Below, one piece after another: positions 1-5,702 of a DNA stretch of 9,890 bases. The position numbers and the translations under genes were made by a program. The DNA comes from Actinomycetota bacterium (GTDB taxonomy: Bacteria > Actinomycetota > Thermoleophilia > Solirubrobacterales > Solirubrobacteraceae). Within the stretch, counting starts at the first letter, position 1, and the number at the start of each line of letters is the position of its first letter. Location of the stretch: positions 1 through 9,890 of the forward strand of contig SYBY01000387.1 in the NCBI GenBank assembly GCA_005788585.1, written 5' to 3'. The notes beneath the pieces are model-generated. The model was not told the origin of the DNA. It ran no database searches and saw nothing but the letters and a program-made list of their open reading frames with translations.

Positions 1-2
1 CG

Positions 3-1007
3 GTCGGGCATGTGGAGCGGCCGACCCGGACCCCGGGCAACGTGCGCCTGCGCCACGTCCGCGACGTGACGTTCACGCGCAACGACTTCCGCCACCTCGG
101 CGGCGTCGGCCTGGACTTCGACACCGGCAGCCAGGGCAACGGCGTCCTCGGCAACCGCTTCACCGACATCTCGTCGGCGGCGGTGCAGATCGGCGGGGTG
201 CTGCGCGCCGACCGCCACCCGACGCGGCCCGCGGACGTCACCCGCGACAACAGGGTCGCCCACAACCTGATCAGTCACGTCGGCCGGGAGTACCAGGACG
301 CCGCGGGCGTCTTCGTCGGCTACACGACCCGGACGACCGTCGAGCACAACGACATCAGCGACGTCCCGTGGTCGGGCATCGCGCTCGGCTGGGGCTGGGG
401 CCTCGTCGATCCCGGGAGCTTCCCCGGCCTGCCCGGCGCCACGCCCGGCATGTGGGGGACGTTCACGACGCCGACCACCAGTCGGGGCAACCGCGTGCTG
501 CGCAACCGCATCCGCCGGTTCCTGTCGGTCGTGTGGGACGGCGGCGCCGTGTACACGCAGGGCCGCCAGGGCGCGAGCGCCGGCGACGGCGAGCTCATCG
601 CGGGCAACGTCGCGTCGGACAAGCGGCCCGAAGCCGGGGGCAACGTCTTCTACACCGACGGCGGCAGCCGGTACGTCACGCTGCAGGGCAACGTCTCCCT
701 GGACAACCCCGTCGGCCGGATGGACTTCGGGCCGTGCGGGCTGACCGGGTCGCTGGACCTCTGCGGCGTCAGGCTCCCGTACGGCAGCGACCGCGGTGGC
801 TGCCGGCCGTTCGGCGACATCTCGTACCGCGGCAACTACTGGCAGCACCCCGAGCCGTTCTGGGGCGCATGCCCGTACCCGCCGCACCCGGTGGGGGTCC
901 GTGACGAGGGCAACGTCGTCGTGACCTCCGCTGCGGGCGTGCCCCGGCGGGTCCTCGACGCCGCCGGGCGCCAGGGACGGTGGCGCTCGCGTGTCGGCGC
1001 GGGATAG
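3..1007 (+). CDS. Right-handed parallel beta-helix repeat protein, 3' part
   Basis: The reading frame is open from the first bases of the window and stops at TAG 1005-1007. The GTG at nt 12 is probably internal, so the true start lies upstream. The protein carries irregular repeats of the N-x-[VI]-xx-N-x-[IF] type (NGVLGNRF, DNRVAHNLI, EHNDI, RGNRVLRNRI, IAGNV, LQGNV), the usual signature of right-handed beta-helix proteins such as pectate-lyase-like and glycoside-hydrolase-like enzymes. Around nt 290-405 a segment containing DAAGVFVGY, then HNDISDVPWSGIALGWGWG, resembles beta-helix carbohydrate-active proteins; from memory it is GH141-like. The last third has four cysteines (FGPCG, DLCGV, GGCRPF, WGACP), which would fit disulfides in an exported protein. 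The N-terminus and any signal peptide are outside the window. Fold call fairly sure; substrate unknown. Confidence 0.75.
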   Translation, partial: VGHVERPTRTPGNVRLRHVRDVTFTRNDFRHLGGVGLDFDTGSQGNGVLGNRFTDISSAAVQIGGVLRADRHPTRPADVTRDNRVAHNLISHVGREYQDAAGVFVGYTTRTTVEHNDISDVPWSGIALGWGWGLVDPGSFPGLPGATPGMWGTFTTPTTSRGNRVLRNRIRRFLSVVWDGGAVYTQGRQGASAGDGELIAGNVASDKRPEAGGNVFYTDGGSRYVTLQGNVSLDNPVGRMDFGPCGLTGSLDLCGVRLPYGSDRGGCRPFGDISYRGNYWQHPEPFWGACPYPPHPVGVRDEGNVVVTSAAGVPRRVLDAAGRQGRWRSRVGAG

Positions 1008-1022
1008 GCCCTCAGACGCACG

Positions 1023-1046
1023 AGAGCCGGCCCGAGGGCCGGCTCT
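1023..1046. terminator. GC hairpin between convergent genes, possible bidirectional terminator
   Basis: Perfect 11-bp inverted repeat: AGAGCCGGCCC at 1023-1033 and its complement at 1036-1046, with only GA between, so the real loop would be CGAG with 10 bp. It lies 15 nt after the beta-helix stop codon and 8 nt beyond the 3' end of the oppositely oriented tRNA, so it could end both transcripts. Neither side has a T-run, so it is not a textbook intrinsic terminator; GC-rich actinobacteria often lack one. Confidence 0.6.
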
Positions 1047-1054
1047 GAACGCCA

Positions 1055-1128
<74 letters not shown>

Positions 1129-1140
1129 GCGACGAAACCA

Positions 1141-1146
1141 AGACTA
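1141..1146 (-). promoter_or_regulatory. -10 element for tRNA-Met
   Basis: On the minus strand this reads TAGTCT, 12 nt upstream of tRNA nucleotide 1, the distance expected for a short 5' leader removed by RNase P. The same hexamer precedes hisS. No convincing -35 is seen at 17 nt. It is back to back with the promoter at 1212-1217, making 1129-1225 a divergent promoter region. Confidence 0.45.
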
Positions 1147-1211
1147 GCCGAGGGGCCAGCACCTTTCCGCGTTCATCCGTGTTCCATCCGCAATGAGCCA
1201 TCTGCGCGCCG

Positions 1212-1217
1212 TATGCT
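1212..1217 (+). promoter_or_regulatory. -10 element for the HtaA-like gene
   Basis: TATGCT followed 8 nt later by the in-frame GTG at 1226. With a transcription start 6-8 nt after a -10 hexamer, the message would begin at or within a couple of nucleotides of the start codon. There is no Shine-Dalgarno before either possible start. This decides the start codon for the following gene. No clear -35. Confidence 0.5.
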
Positions 1218-1225
1218 CCGCTGCC

Positions 1226-1867
1226 GTGTCCCGGTCTCTGGTCCTGTCTCTCGCCGCGCTGCTGACCGCAGTGCTCGTGGCCTTCGGCGCGCACAGCGCG
1301 AGTGGGCAGTCGACCACCGAGACGCCCGAGACGGGCGAGACCGGGACGACGCCGACGCTGCCCGGCAGCCCGGGGACGACGGCGGTCACGGTCAAGGGCT
1401 CGACGGTCGTGCGGCTCGACAGCATCCTCTTCGAGACGCTCACCGCCGCCGGCGCGAAGGTCCGCGCCAAGAAGCCGGCCAAGGCCACGAAGACGGGCGC
1501 GAAGTTCCAGGTCAGCGCCGTGCAGCTCGGCACGGACGGCGTCTCGTACGTGCTCAAGCACAAGGGCGAGATGCGGATCTCCACCCGCACGCGGTCCCTG
1601 CGCATCACCAACCCGACGGCCTCGGTCGGGCAGACCACCGGCAGCGGCGACTTCATGGCCACGGTGCGCGGCAAGCGGCTGAAGCTCGCCACCCTGCAGA
1701 TCGACATCGGCGCGCTCGAGCAGACGGGCTCGGGCATCAACGCGGACAACGTCGACCTCAAGATGACCGCGCGGATGGCCACCGAGCTCAACCGCGTGCT
1801 GGGGACGACCGCGCTGCTCGAGGGGACGACCCTCGGGAAGGCGACGGTCCGCGTGCTCACCGAGTAG
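1226..1867 (+). CDS. Secreted HtaA-like domain protein
   Basis: Codes for 213 residues from GTG 1226. An upstream in-frame ATG at 1193 has no ribosome binding site, and the TATGCT at 1212 would lie inside that longer reading. From the GTG the protein opens with a clean signal peptide (MSRSLVLSLAALLTAVLVAF, then AHSASG), followed by a Thr/Pro/Gly-rich linker to about residue 50. The rest, about residues 52-213, alternates short beta-strands. The order SYVLKHKGEMRI, LRITNP, a G-x-GDFMATVRGKRLKLATL strand, then a C-terminal LNRVLGTTALLEGTTLGKATV resembles the HtaA domain (heme-binding in Corynebacterium HtaA). Only one domain copy and no C-terminal anchor helix are present, so it would be released or loosely wall-bound. 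Heme binding is inference. It may be cotranscribed with the DUF4394 gene 88 nt downstream. Confidence 0.7.
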   Translation: MSRSLVLSLAALLTAVLVAFGAHSASGQSTTETPETGETGTTPTLPGSPGTTAVTVKGSTVVRLDSILFETLTAAGAKVRAKKPAKATKTGAKFQVSAVQLGTDGVSYVLKHKGEMRISTRTRSLRITNPTASVGQTTGSGDFMATVRGKRLKLATLQIDIGALEQTGSGINADNVDLKMTARMATELNRVLGTTALLEGTTLGKATVRVLTE

Positions 1868-1940
1868 GAGCGCGCACGCGCCAGGCGGTGAACCCAGGGG
1901 AGCCGGCGTCGGAAGTGCCGGGCGTCCACCAACTCCCCTC

Positions 1941-1946
1941 GGAGGT
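1941..1946 (+). promoter_or_regulatory. Shine-Dalgarno for the DUF4394 gene
   Basis: GGAGGT, 9 nt before ATG 1956. A CTCCCCT stretch directly upstream (1933-1939) can pair with AGGGGAG at 1896-1902, so the 88-nt gap to the preceding gene may form a weak stem next to this site. No TANNNT -10 is evident in the gap, which favours cotranscription with the upstream gene. Confidence 0.55.
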
Positions 1947-1955
1947 CTGCCTGAC

Positions 1956-2813
1956 ATGCCGCGCCTATCGCGCCGGACCGTGACGGTCCTCACCACCGCT
2001 GCCTTGTTCGCAGCGGCCGTTCCCGCCGGCGCCCACGCCACACCCGGCAAGGGCAAGAAGCCCGGCGCCATGCCCACGACCGAACTCGTCGGCGTCACGA
2101 AGGGCACGACGCTCGTGCGGTTCGACGCGGACCGTCCCGCGATCGCGCGCCAGATCCCGATCCGCGGCCTGGCCGACGGTGAGTCCGTCGTCGGGCTCGA
2201 CACCCGCCCGGCCGGCGGCGCGCTGTACGCCCTGGGCGACAGCGGGCGGATCTACGTCGTCGACCCCAGGACGGGCGCGAGCGCCCCGGCGGGTGCGCCG
2301 TTCACCCCGCAGCTGGACGGCGAGTTCTTCGGGTTCGACTTCAACCCGGTGGTCGACCGCATCCGGCTGACCTCCGACGCGAACCAGAACCTGCGGCTCG
2401 TCCCCGACACCGGCCAGGTGGCGTTCACCGACGGCGCGCTCGGCTACGTCGCGGGTGACCCGTCGGCGGGCCGCGATCCGGCGGTCGTCGGCAGCGCGTA
2501 CACGAACCCCGACACCGACCCGGCGACCGGGACGACGCTCTACAACGTCGACGCCGCCCGGGACGCCCTGGTGCTGCAGGACCCGCCCAACGACGGCGGC
2601 CTGAAGACCGTCGGCGCGCTCGGCGTCAACGTCGGCTACCGCGGCGGCTTCGACATCGGCGCCGACGGCACCGCGTACGCGGCCTTCATCCCGCGCGGCG
2701 CACGCGCCTCGTCGCTCTACACCATCGATCTGGCGACCGGCGCCGCGACCGCCGAAGGCCGGGTCGGCTTCGTGCGTGGCGTCAAGCTCGACGCCCTCGC
2801 GATCCTGCCGTAA
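1956..2813 (+). CDS. Secreted DUF4394 family protein
   Basis: A 285-residue protein from ATG 1956. A signal peptide (basic MPRLSRRT, hydrophobic VLTTAALFAAAVPAG) ends at a likely AHA cleavage site near residue 28. A short Lys/Gly/Pro linker leads into one DUF4394 domain from about residue 42 to the end. The family's pattern is clear: FGFDFNPVVDRIRLTSDANQNLR, an expected DTGQ...DGALGY stretch, AYTNPDTD, TTLYNVDAARDALVLQDPPNDG, LGVNVGYRGGFDIG, and LYTIDLATG close to the C-terminus. This is a beta-propeller-like extracellular domain of unknown biochemical role. Start supported by GGAGGT 9 nt upstream. A strong hairpin follows 7 nt after the stop. Family call secure; function unknown. Confidence 0.9.
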   Translation: MPRLSRRTVTVLTTAALFAAAVPAGAHATPGKGKKPGAMPTTELVGVTKGTTLVRFDADRPAIARQIPIRGLADGESVVGLDTRPAGGALYALGDSGRIYVVDPRTGASAPAGAPFTPQLDGEFFGFDFNPVVDRIRLTSDANQNLRLVPDTGQVAFTDGALGYVAGDPSAGRDPAVVGSAYTNPDTDPATGTTLYNVDAARDALVLQDPPNDGGLKTVGALGVNVGYRGGFDIGADGTAYAAFIPRGARASSLYTIDLATGAATAEGRVGFVRGVKLDALAILP

Positions 2814-2820
2814 GGCAGAT

Positions 2821-2860
2821 AGACGGCCGGGGCCCGCTCACCCCGGGCACCCGGCCGTCT
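2821..2860 (+). terminator. Hairpin terminator after the DUF4394 gene
   Basis: AGACGGCCGGG at 2821-2831 pairs perfectly with 2850-2860. Inside it GCCCG (2832-2836) pairs with CGGGC (2844-2848), leaving a bulged A at 2849 and a 7-nt loop, so about 16 base pairs in all. It begins 7 nt after the TAA stop. No T-run follows, so termination is inferred from position and stability. Confidence 0.7.
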
Positions 2861-2886
2861 CTGATAGATCGTCGTCAGGTCGCAGG

Positions 2887-2912
2887 CTGCTGCCATCCGC
2901 GTGGGGCAGCAG
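2887..2912 (+). repeat. 8-bp inverted repeat in the leader of the formimidoyltransferase operon
   Basis: CTGCTGCC (2887-2894) and GGCAGCAG (2905-2912) are perfect complements with a 10-nt loop. It lies 70-95 nt before ATG 2982, in the 121 nt between the preceding terminator and the gene. I see no match to a riboswitch class I know. It may be a leader structure or a protein site, or chance. Confidence 0.35.
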
Positions 2913-2981
2913 ACCCGCTCAGGGGAAAGCCGCACGATCCCTACGGCGCATTGCGGTGGTCTGCCAAGCTGGCGTCCGCTG

Positions 2982-3854
2982 ATGCTGATCGCCGTGCCGA
3001 ACATGTCGGAGGGACGGGACCTCGTCGTCGTGGGCGCCGTCGCCGACGCGTTCGCGAGCGGACACGCCCGCGTGCTGGACGTCCACGACGATCCCGACCA
3101 CCACCGCTCGGTCGTCACGCTCGCCGGTCCGGGCGGCACGATCGCCCCGGCGCTGGCCGCCGGCGCCGCCGAGGCGCTGGCGCGGATCGACCTTCGCCGC
3201 GAGCGCGGGAGCCACCCGCACGTCGGAGTCGTCGACGTGTGTCCCGTCGTCTACCTCGACGACGCGCGCCGGGGCGCTGCCTGCGCCGAGGCGCTCGCTG
3301 CCGCCGCGGACCTCGGGGCGGCAGGCATCCCGGTGTTCCTCTACGGCGAGCTCGCGGGTGGGCGGACCCGCGCGGAGCTGCGCCGCGGCGGGCCGGCCGT
3401 GCTCGCGCGGCGTGTCGAGGCCGGCGAGCTGCGTCCCGATTTCGGACCGCCGCGGATCGATCCCGCGGCCGGAGCGACGCTCGTCGCCGCTCGCCCGCCG
3501 CTGCTGGCCTTCAACCTGGAGCTGGCGCCGCCGGCGACGCTCGACGATGCACGTGCGATCGCCGGCGCGGTGCGGGACGGGGCCCCCGACGGGCTGCCGG
3601 GCGTGCGGGCACTGGGCATGACGCTGCCGGCCCGCGGCGGTGTCGCGCAGGTCACCTGCAACGTCGAGGACCACCGGGCCGTCCCGCTCGCCCGGCTCGT
3701 GGCGGCGGTCGCCCGGCACGCTCGGGTGGCCGAGTGCGAGGTCGTCGGGCTTCCGCCGCGGGCTGCGTTCGACGGCTTCCCGGCCGACCTGCCCGTCCGC
3801 AACCGCCGCACGCTCGAGGACGCGCTCGAGGGCGCGGGCATTACCCTGTCCTGA
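2982..3854 (+). CDS. ftcD: Glutamate formimidoyltransferase
   Basis: A 290-residue single-function enzyme that transfers the formimino group of N-formimino-glutamate to tetrahydrofolate, normally the last step of one histidine-degradation route. The start MLIAVPNMSEGRD matches the family's typical N-terminus, so ATG 2982 is preferred over the in-frame GTG at 2901. The N-terminal subdomain (to about residue 175) holds SHPHVGVVDVCPVVYL, whose His78 aligns with the catalytic His of the porcine enzyme. The C-terminal subdomain follows, including LGMTLPARGGVAQVTCNVEDHRAVPL. The cyclodeaminase domain of the vertebrate enzyme is absent, as in most bacteria. No other histidine-utilisation gene is in the window, so the pathway role is not supported by neighbours. 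No clear Shine-Dalgarno; a weak CAAGCT lies 11 nt before the start. It heads a three-gene operon. Confidence 0.9.
   Translation: MLIAVPNMSEGRDLVVVGAVADAFASGHARVLDVHDDPDHHRSVVTLAGPGGTIAPALAAGAAEALARIDLRRERGSHPHVGVVDVCPVVYLDDARRGAACAEALAAAADLGAAGIPVFLYGELAGGRTRAELRRGGPAVLARRVEAGELRPDFGPPRIDPAAGATLVAARPPLLAFNLELAPPATLDDARAIAGAVRDGAPDGLPGVRALGMTLPARGGVAQVTCNVEDHRAVPLARLVAAVARHARVAECEVVGLPPRAAFDGFPADLPVRNRRTLEDALEGAGITLS
3842..3847 (+). promoter_or_regulatory. Internal -10 element before the small membrane protein
   Basis: TACCCT inside the last codons of the formimidoyltransferase gene, 9 nt before ATG 3857. The layout (TANNNT, then CTGACC, then start codon) is nearly the same as at 4887-4906. 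It could give a leaderless transcript for the two downstream genes independent of the first. The gene has no Shine-Dalgarno, which fits. Confidence 0.4.
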
Positions 3855-3856
3855 CC

Positions 3857-4204
3857 ATGGCCCAGACACGGAAGCGCCGGCAGAGCAAGCACCGCGGGAA
3901 TGCCGCGGGGATGGTGGAGGCGCGCGGGCGCACGGGGCGCAAACCCAGCGACGACCAGCGCGGCGGCTCAGGGAAGGGCGGCCGCCAGGATCGCTTCGCC
4001 AAGCCGCCGACGTGGCAGGGGGCCTTTCAGCGCTCGCTGCTGGCGGCGGGCATCTTCGGCGTGCTCGTCGTCCTCTTCTTCGACTTCTCGATCGTGCAGG
4101 CGATCCCGCTGATCGCGTTCATGCTGGTCGTCTACGTGCCGCTCGGCTACTACACGGATCTCTGGATCTACAACCGGCGGCAGAAGAAGCTGCAGGGAGG
4201 CTGA
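3857..4204 (+). CDS. Small two-helix membrane protein of unknown function
   Basis: A 115-residue protein from ATG 3857, 2 nt after the preceding stop codon. The first 50 residues are strongly basic, Gly/Arg/Lys-rich and probably disordered (MAQTRKRRQSKHRGN at the start). Two hydrophobic stretches follow, about residues 60-76 and 79-98, joined by a tight turn (FFDFS), then a basic tail YNRRQKKLQGG. The positive-inside rule suggests both termini are cytoplasmic with a short hairpin in the membrane. I recognise no family. The basic tail could touch nucleic acid or phospholipid; that is speculation. It is the middle gene of a compact operon: 2 nt also separate it from the next gene, whose Shine-Dalgarno lies in this gene's last codons. 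Confidence 0.8.
   Translation: MAQTRKRRQSKHRGNAAGMVEARGRTGRKPSDDQRGGSGKGGRQDRFAKPPTWQGAFQRSLLAAGIFGVLVVLFFDFSIVQAIPLIAFMLVVYVPLGYYTDLWIYNRRQKKLQGG
4194..4200 (+). promoter_or_regulatory. Shine-Dalgarno for the MBL hydrolase
   Basis: AGGGAGG, 6 nt before GTG 4207 and embedded in the last codons of the upstream gene. It fixes the GTG start. Confidence 0.7.
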
Positions 4205-4206
4205 CC

Positions 4207-4854
4207 GTGGACGTCCGCATGTTCACCGTCGGCCCGGTGCAGGAGAACACGTTCATCGTGCGACCCGACGGGGGCGACCGCGCGGTCATCGTCGACCCGG
4301 GTGACGAAGCGCCGCGGCTGCTCGGCGCGCTGCGGGAGCTGGGCGTCGAGCTCGACGCCATCCTGCTGACGCACACGCACTTCGACCACGTCGGCGCCGT
4401 CGCCGAGGTCGCCCGCGAGACGGGCGCGAAGGTGTGGTGCCCGCAGATCGAGGTGCCGATCCTCGCCGACATCAACGCGTACATGCGGTTCCCCGGCCTC
4501 GGGCCGTTCGAGTCCTACGACGCCGATCACACGGTCGCCGGGGGCGAGGAGCTCACGCTCGCCGGGCTGACGTTCGACGTGCTCTTCACACCGGGCCACA
4601 GCCCGGGACACGTCACGTACAGCGTGCGCGACGAGAGCGCGCTGTTCAGCGGCGACGTCCTCTTCCAGGGCTCGGTCGGCCGCACCGATCTGCCGGGCGG
4701 CGACTGGCCGACGCTGGCGCGGTCGATCCGTGTCCTCCTTGAGCGTTTCGACGAGGAGACCGTCGTCTACCCGGGTCACATGGGCGTGACGACGCTCGGT
4801 CGCGAGCGGGCCACGAACCCGTTCCTCGCCGACCTCGGCGCACCGTCGTCGTGA
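4207..4854 (+). CDS. Metallo-beta-lactamase-fold hydrolase (glyoxalase II-like)
   Basis: A 215-residue protein starting at GTG 4207. The binuclear metal motif T-H-T-H-F-D-H is at residues 55-61 (His56, His58, Asp60, His61). Further ligands are in TPGHSPGH (His131), SGDVLF (Asp150) and YPGHMG (His191). GRTDLPGGD at 159-166 and TLGRERATNPFL near the C-terminus are typical of the short, single-domain YcbL/YqgX type of glyoxalase II-like hydrolases, which lack the C-terminal substrate domain of true GloB. Expected activity is thioester hydrolysis (S-lactoyl-glutathione-like substrates), but actinobacteria lack glutathione, so the natural substrate is uncertain. It is soluble, with no signal peptide. 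Last gene of its operon. In M. tuberculosis and others such a gene sits immediately before hisS; here about 3.8 kb separates them. Confidence 0.9.
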   Translation: MDVRMFTVGPVQENTFIVRPDGGDRAVIVDPGDEAPRLLGALRELGVELDAILLTHTHFDHVGAVAEVARETGAKVWCPQIEVPILADINAYMRFPGLGPFESYDADHTVAGGEELTLAGLTFDVLFTPGHSPGHVTYSVRDESALFSGDVLFQGSVGRTDLPGGDWPTLARSIRVLLERFDEETVVYPGHMGVTTLGRERATNPFLADLGAPSS

Positions 4855-4868
4855 GCTAAGCGGCCGCT

Positions 4869-4891
4869 CGGTCCGGACCGCTCCGGTACCG
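4869..4891. repeat. CGGT/ACCG palindromes at the protease-operon promoter, candidate operator
   Basis: CGGTCCGGACCG (4869-4880) is a perfect 12-bp palindrome. Three nucleotides on, CGGTACCG (4884-4891) is a perfect 8-bp palindrome overlapping the -10 hexamer, and a further CGGT lies at 4893-4896. The first palindrome is centred about 12 nt upstream of the -10, between the -35 and -10 regions, where a repressor would block polymerase. GC-rich DNA gives chance palindromes, so this is a candidate only. Confidence 0.4.
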
Positions 4892-4892
4892 T
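4887..4892 (+). promoter_or_regulatory. -10 element of the helical-repeat/RDD/protease operon
   Basis: TACCGT, 10 nt before ATG 4903. It lies 33 nt after the stop codon of the MBL hydrolase gene and overlaps the palindrome CGGTACCG. The stretch from here to the start codon closely resembles 3842-3859. No clear -35 consensus. Confidence 0.5.
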
Positions 4893-4902
4893 CGGTCTGA
4901 CC

Positions 4903-4956
4903 ATGGAACGGGCGAAGGTGTGGGACCACCTCGACGTCGTGCAGATCCGATCGTGA
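4903..4956 (+). CDS. Possible 17-codon leader ORF (MERAKVWDHLDVVQIRS)
   Basis: ATG 4903 follows a -10 hexamer by 10 nt and opens a 17-codon frame ending in TGA 4954-4956. The stop overlaps the GTG (4953) of the next gene in a GTGA, the same junction used by the two following gene pairs. If the transcript starts just before 4903, ribosomes would load here first and reinitiate at 4953, which has no Shine-Dalgarno. The peptide has no run of one amino acid as in classical attenuators. Alternatives: it is a chance ORF and the downstream gene starts at GTG 4920 or 4953, or a single-base sequence error hides an N-terminal extension of the next protein. Confidence 0.35.
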   Translation: MERAKVWDHLDVVQIRS

Positions 4957-5702
4957 GCCGGTTCGCGCCGCTGCGGCCGGACCGGGTCGTACGCGCGGGT
5001 GCACGCGCGGCGCTGGACCTCACGCGTGCGTCGGCGCAGTTCGCGGTCGGTATGGCGGGCGAGCTGGCCGGGGAGGCGCTGCTGCGCGGGGTCGACATCG
5101 CGCTGCGGGCGCCGGCGACGTCCGAGGCCGTGGAGCGCGTGCTCGGCAGCGACCTCATCCGCGACACGGTCGCCGATGCCGTCCGCGGGCCGGTGCTCGA
5201 TGCGCTGCTCGCCGAGGACGTGCTCGAGGAGGTCCTCGACCGCCTCGAGGAGGGGCGGGCGCCGGAGCGGGTGGCGGACTGGGTGCTCGCTGACGGCATG
5301 GCCGAGCAGATCGCGGCGCGGGTCGTGGAAGGTCCCGAGCTCGGGCGGATCCTCGACGTCGCACTCGCCAGCGAGCAGATGCAGGAGACGATCGCCGCCG
5401 CGCTCGACAACCCCGCGATGCAGCGCATCGCCGCCAACGCGGTCGACAGCCGCGTCGTCGACGAGGTGGTTCGCGCCCTCCTGGCCAGCGAGGAGGTGTG
5501 GCTGCTCGTCGCCGAGATCGCCGAGAGCCCGCAGGTGACCGCGGCGCTGTCGCGGCAGACCGCCGGGGTCGCCGACCAGATCACCGACGAGGTGCGCGAG
5601 CGCTCGCGCGACGCCGACGACTGGGTCGAGCGGACTGCGCGCCGGCTGCTGCGACGCTCGGCGGCCTCACCCCAGATCGAGCCGCCCGGGGGGGCCGCGT
5701 GA
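4953..5702 (+). CDS. Alpha-helical repeat protein of unknown function
   Basis: From GTG 4953 it codes for 249 residues; an in-frame GTG at 4920 would add 11. I do not recognise a family. The N-terminus is basic and followed by a weakly hydrophobic helix (about residues 15-50). Residues 59-200 form five or six degenerate helical units of about 20-27 residues with the pattern hydrophobic-hxxxL-x-S/E/D-x-hh-x-E-hh. Examples are VERVLGSDLIRDTVADAV, VLDALLAEDVLEEVLDRL, VADWVLADGMAEQIAARV, ILDVALASEQMQETIAAA and VVDEVVRALLASEEVWLL. The region is very acidic and amphipathic, as if it packs as a solenoid or binds a membrane or partner. The tail (about 210-249) is charged, with a basic RTARRLLRR. No signal peptide. 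Its stop overlaps the RDD gene's start (GTGA), implying coupled translation and a shared task. Confidence 0.75.
   Translation: MSRFAPLRPDRVVRAGARAALDLTRASAQFAVGMAGELAGEALLRGVDIALRAPATSEAVERVLGSDLIRDTVADAVRGPVLDALLAEDVLEEVLDRLEEGRAPERVADWVLADGMAEQIAARVVEGPELGRILDVALASEQMQETIAAALDNPAMQRIAANAVDSRVVDEVVRALLASEEVWLLVAEIAESPQVTAALSRQTAGVADQITDEVRERSRDADDWVERTARRLLRRSAASPQIEPPGGAA

Noticed and set aside
1193..1225. ATG 1193 as start of the HtaA-like protein
   Set aside because: No Shine-Dalgarno, and the -10 hexamer TATGCT would lie inside the coding region. GTG 1226 gives a cleaner signal peptide and the promoter spacing seen at other genes.
1888..1910. Extracytoplasmic sigma factor promoter (GTGAACC ... 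CGTC) before the DUF4394 gene
   Set aside because: The spacing between the two elements is about 13 nt, short of the usual 16-17, and the -35 lacks the full GGAAC core.
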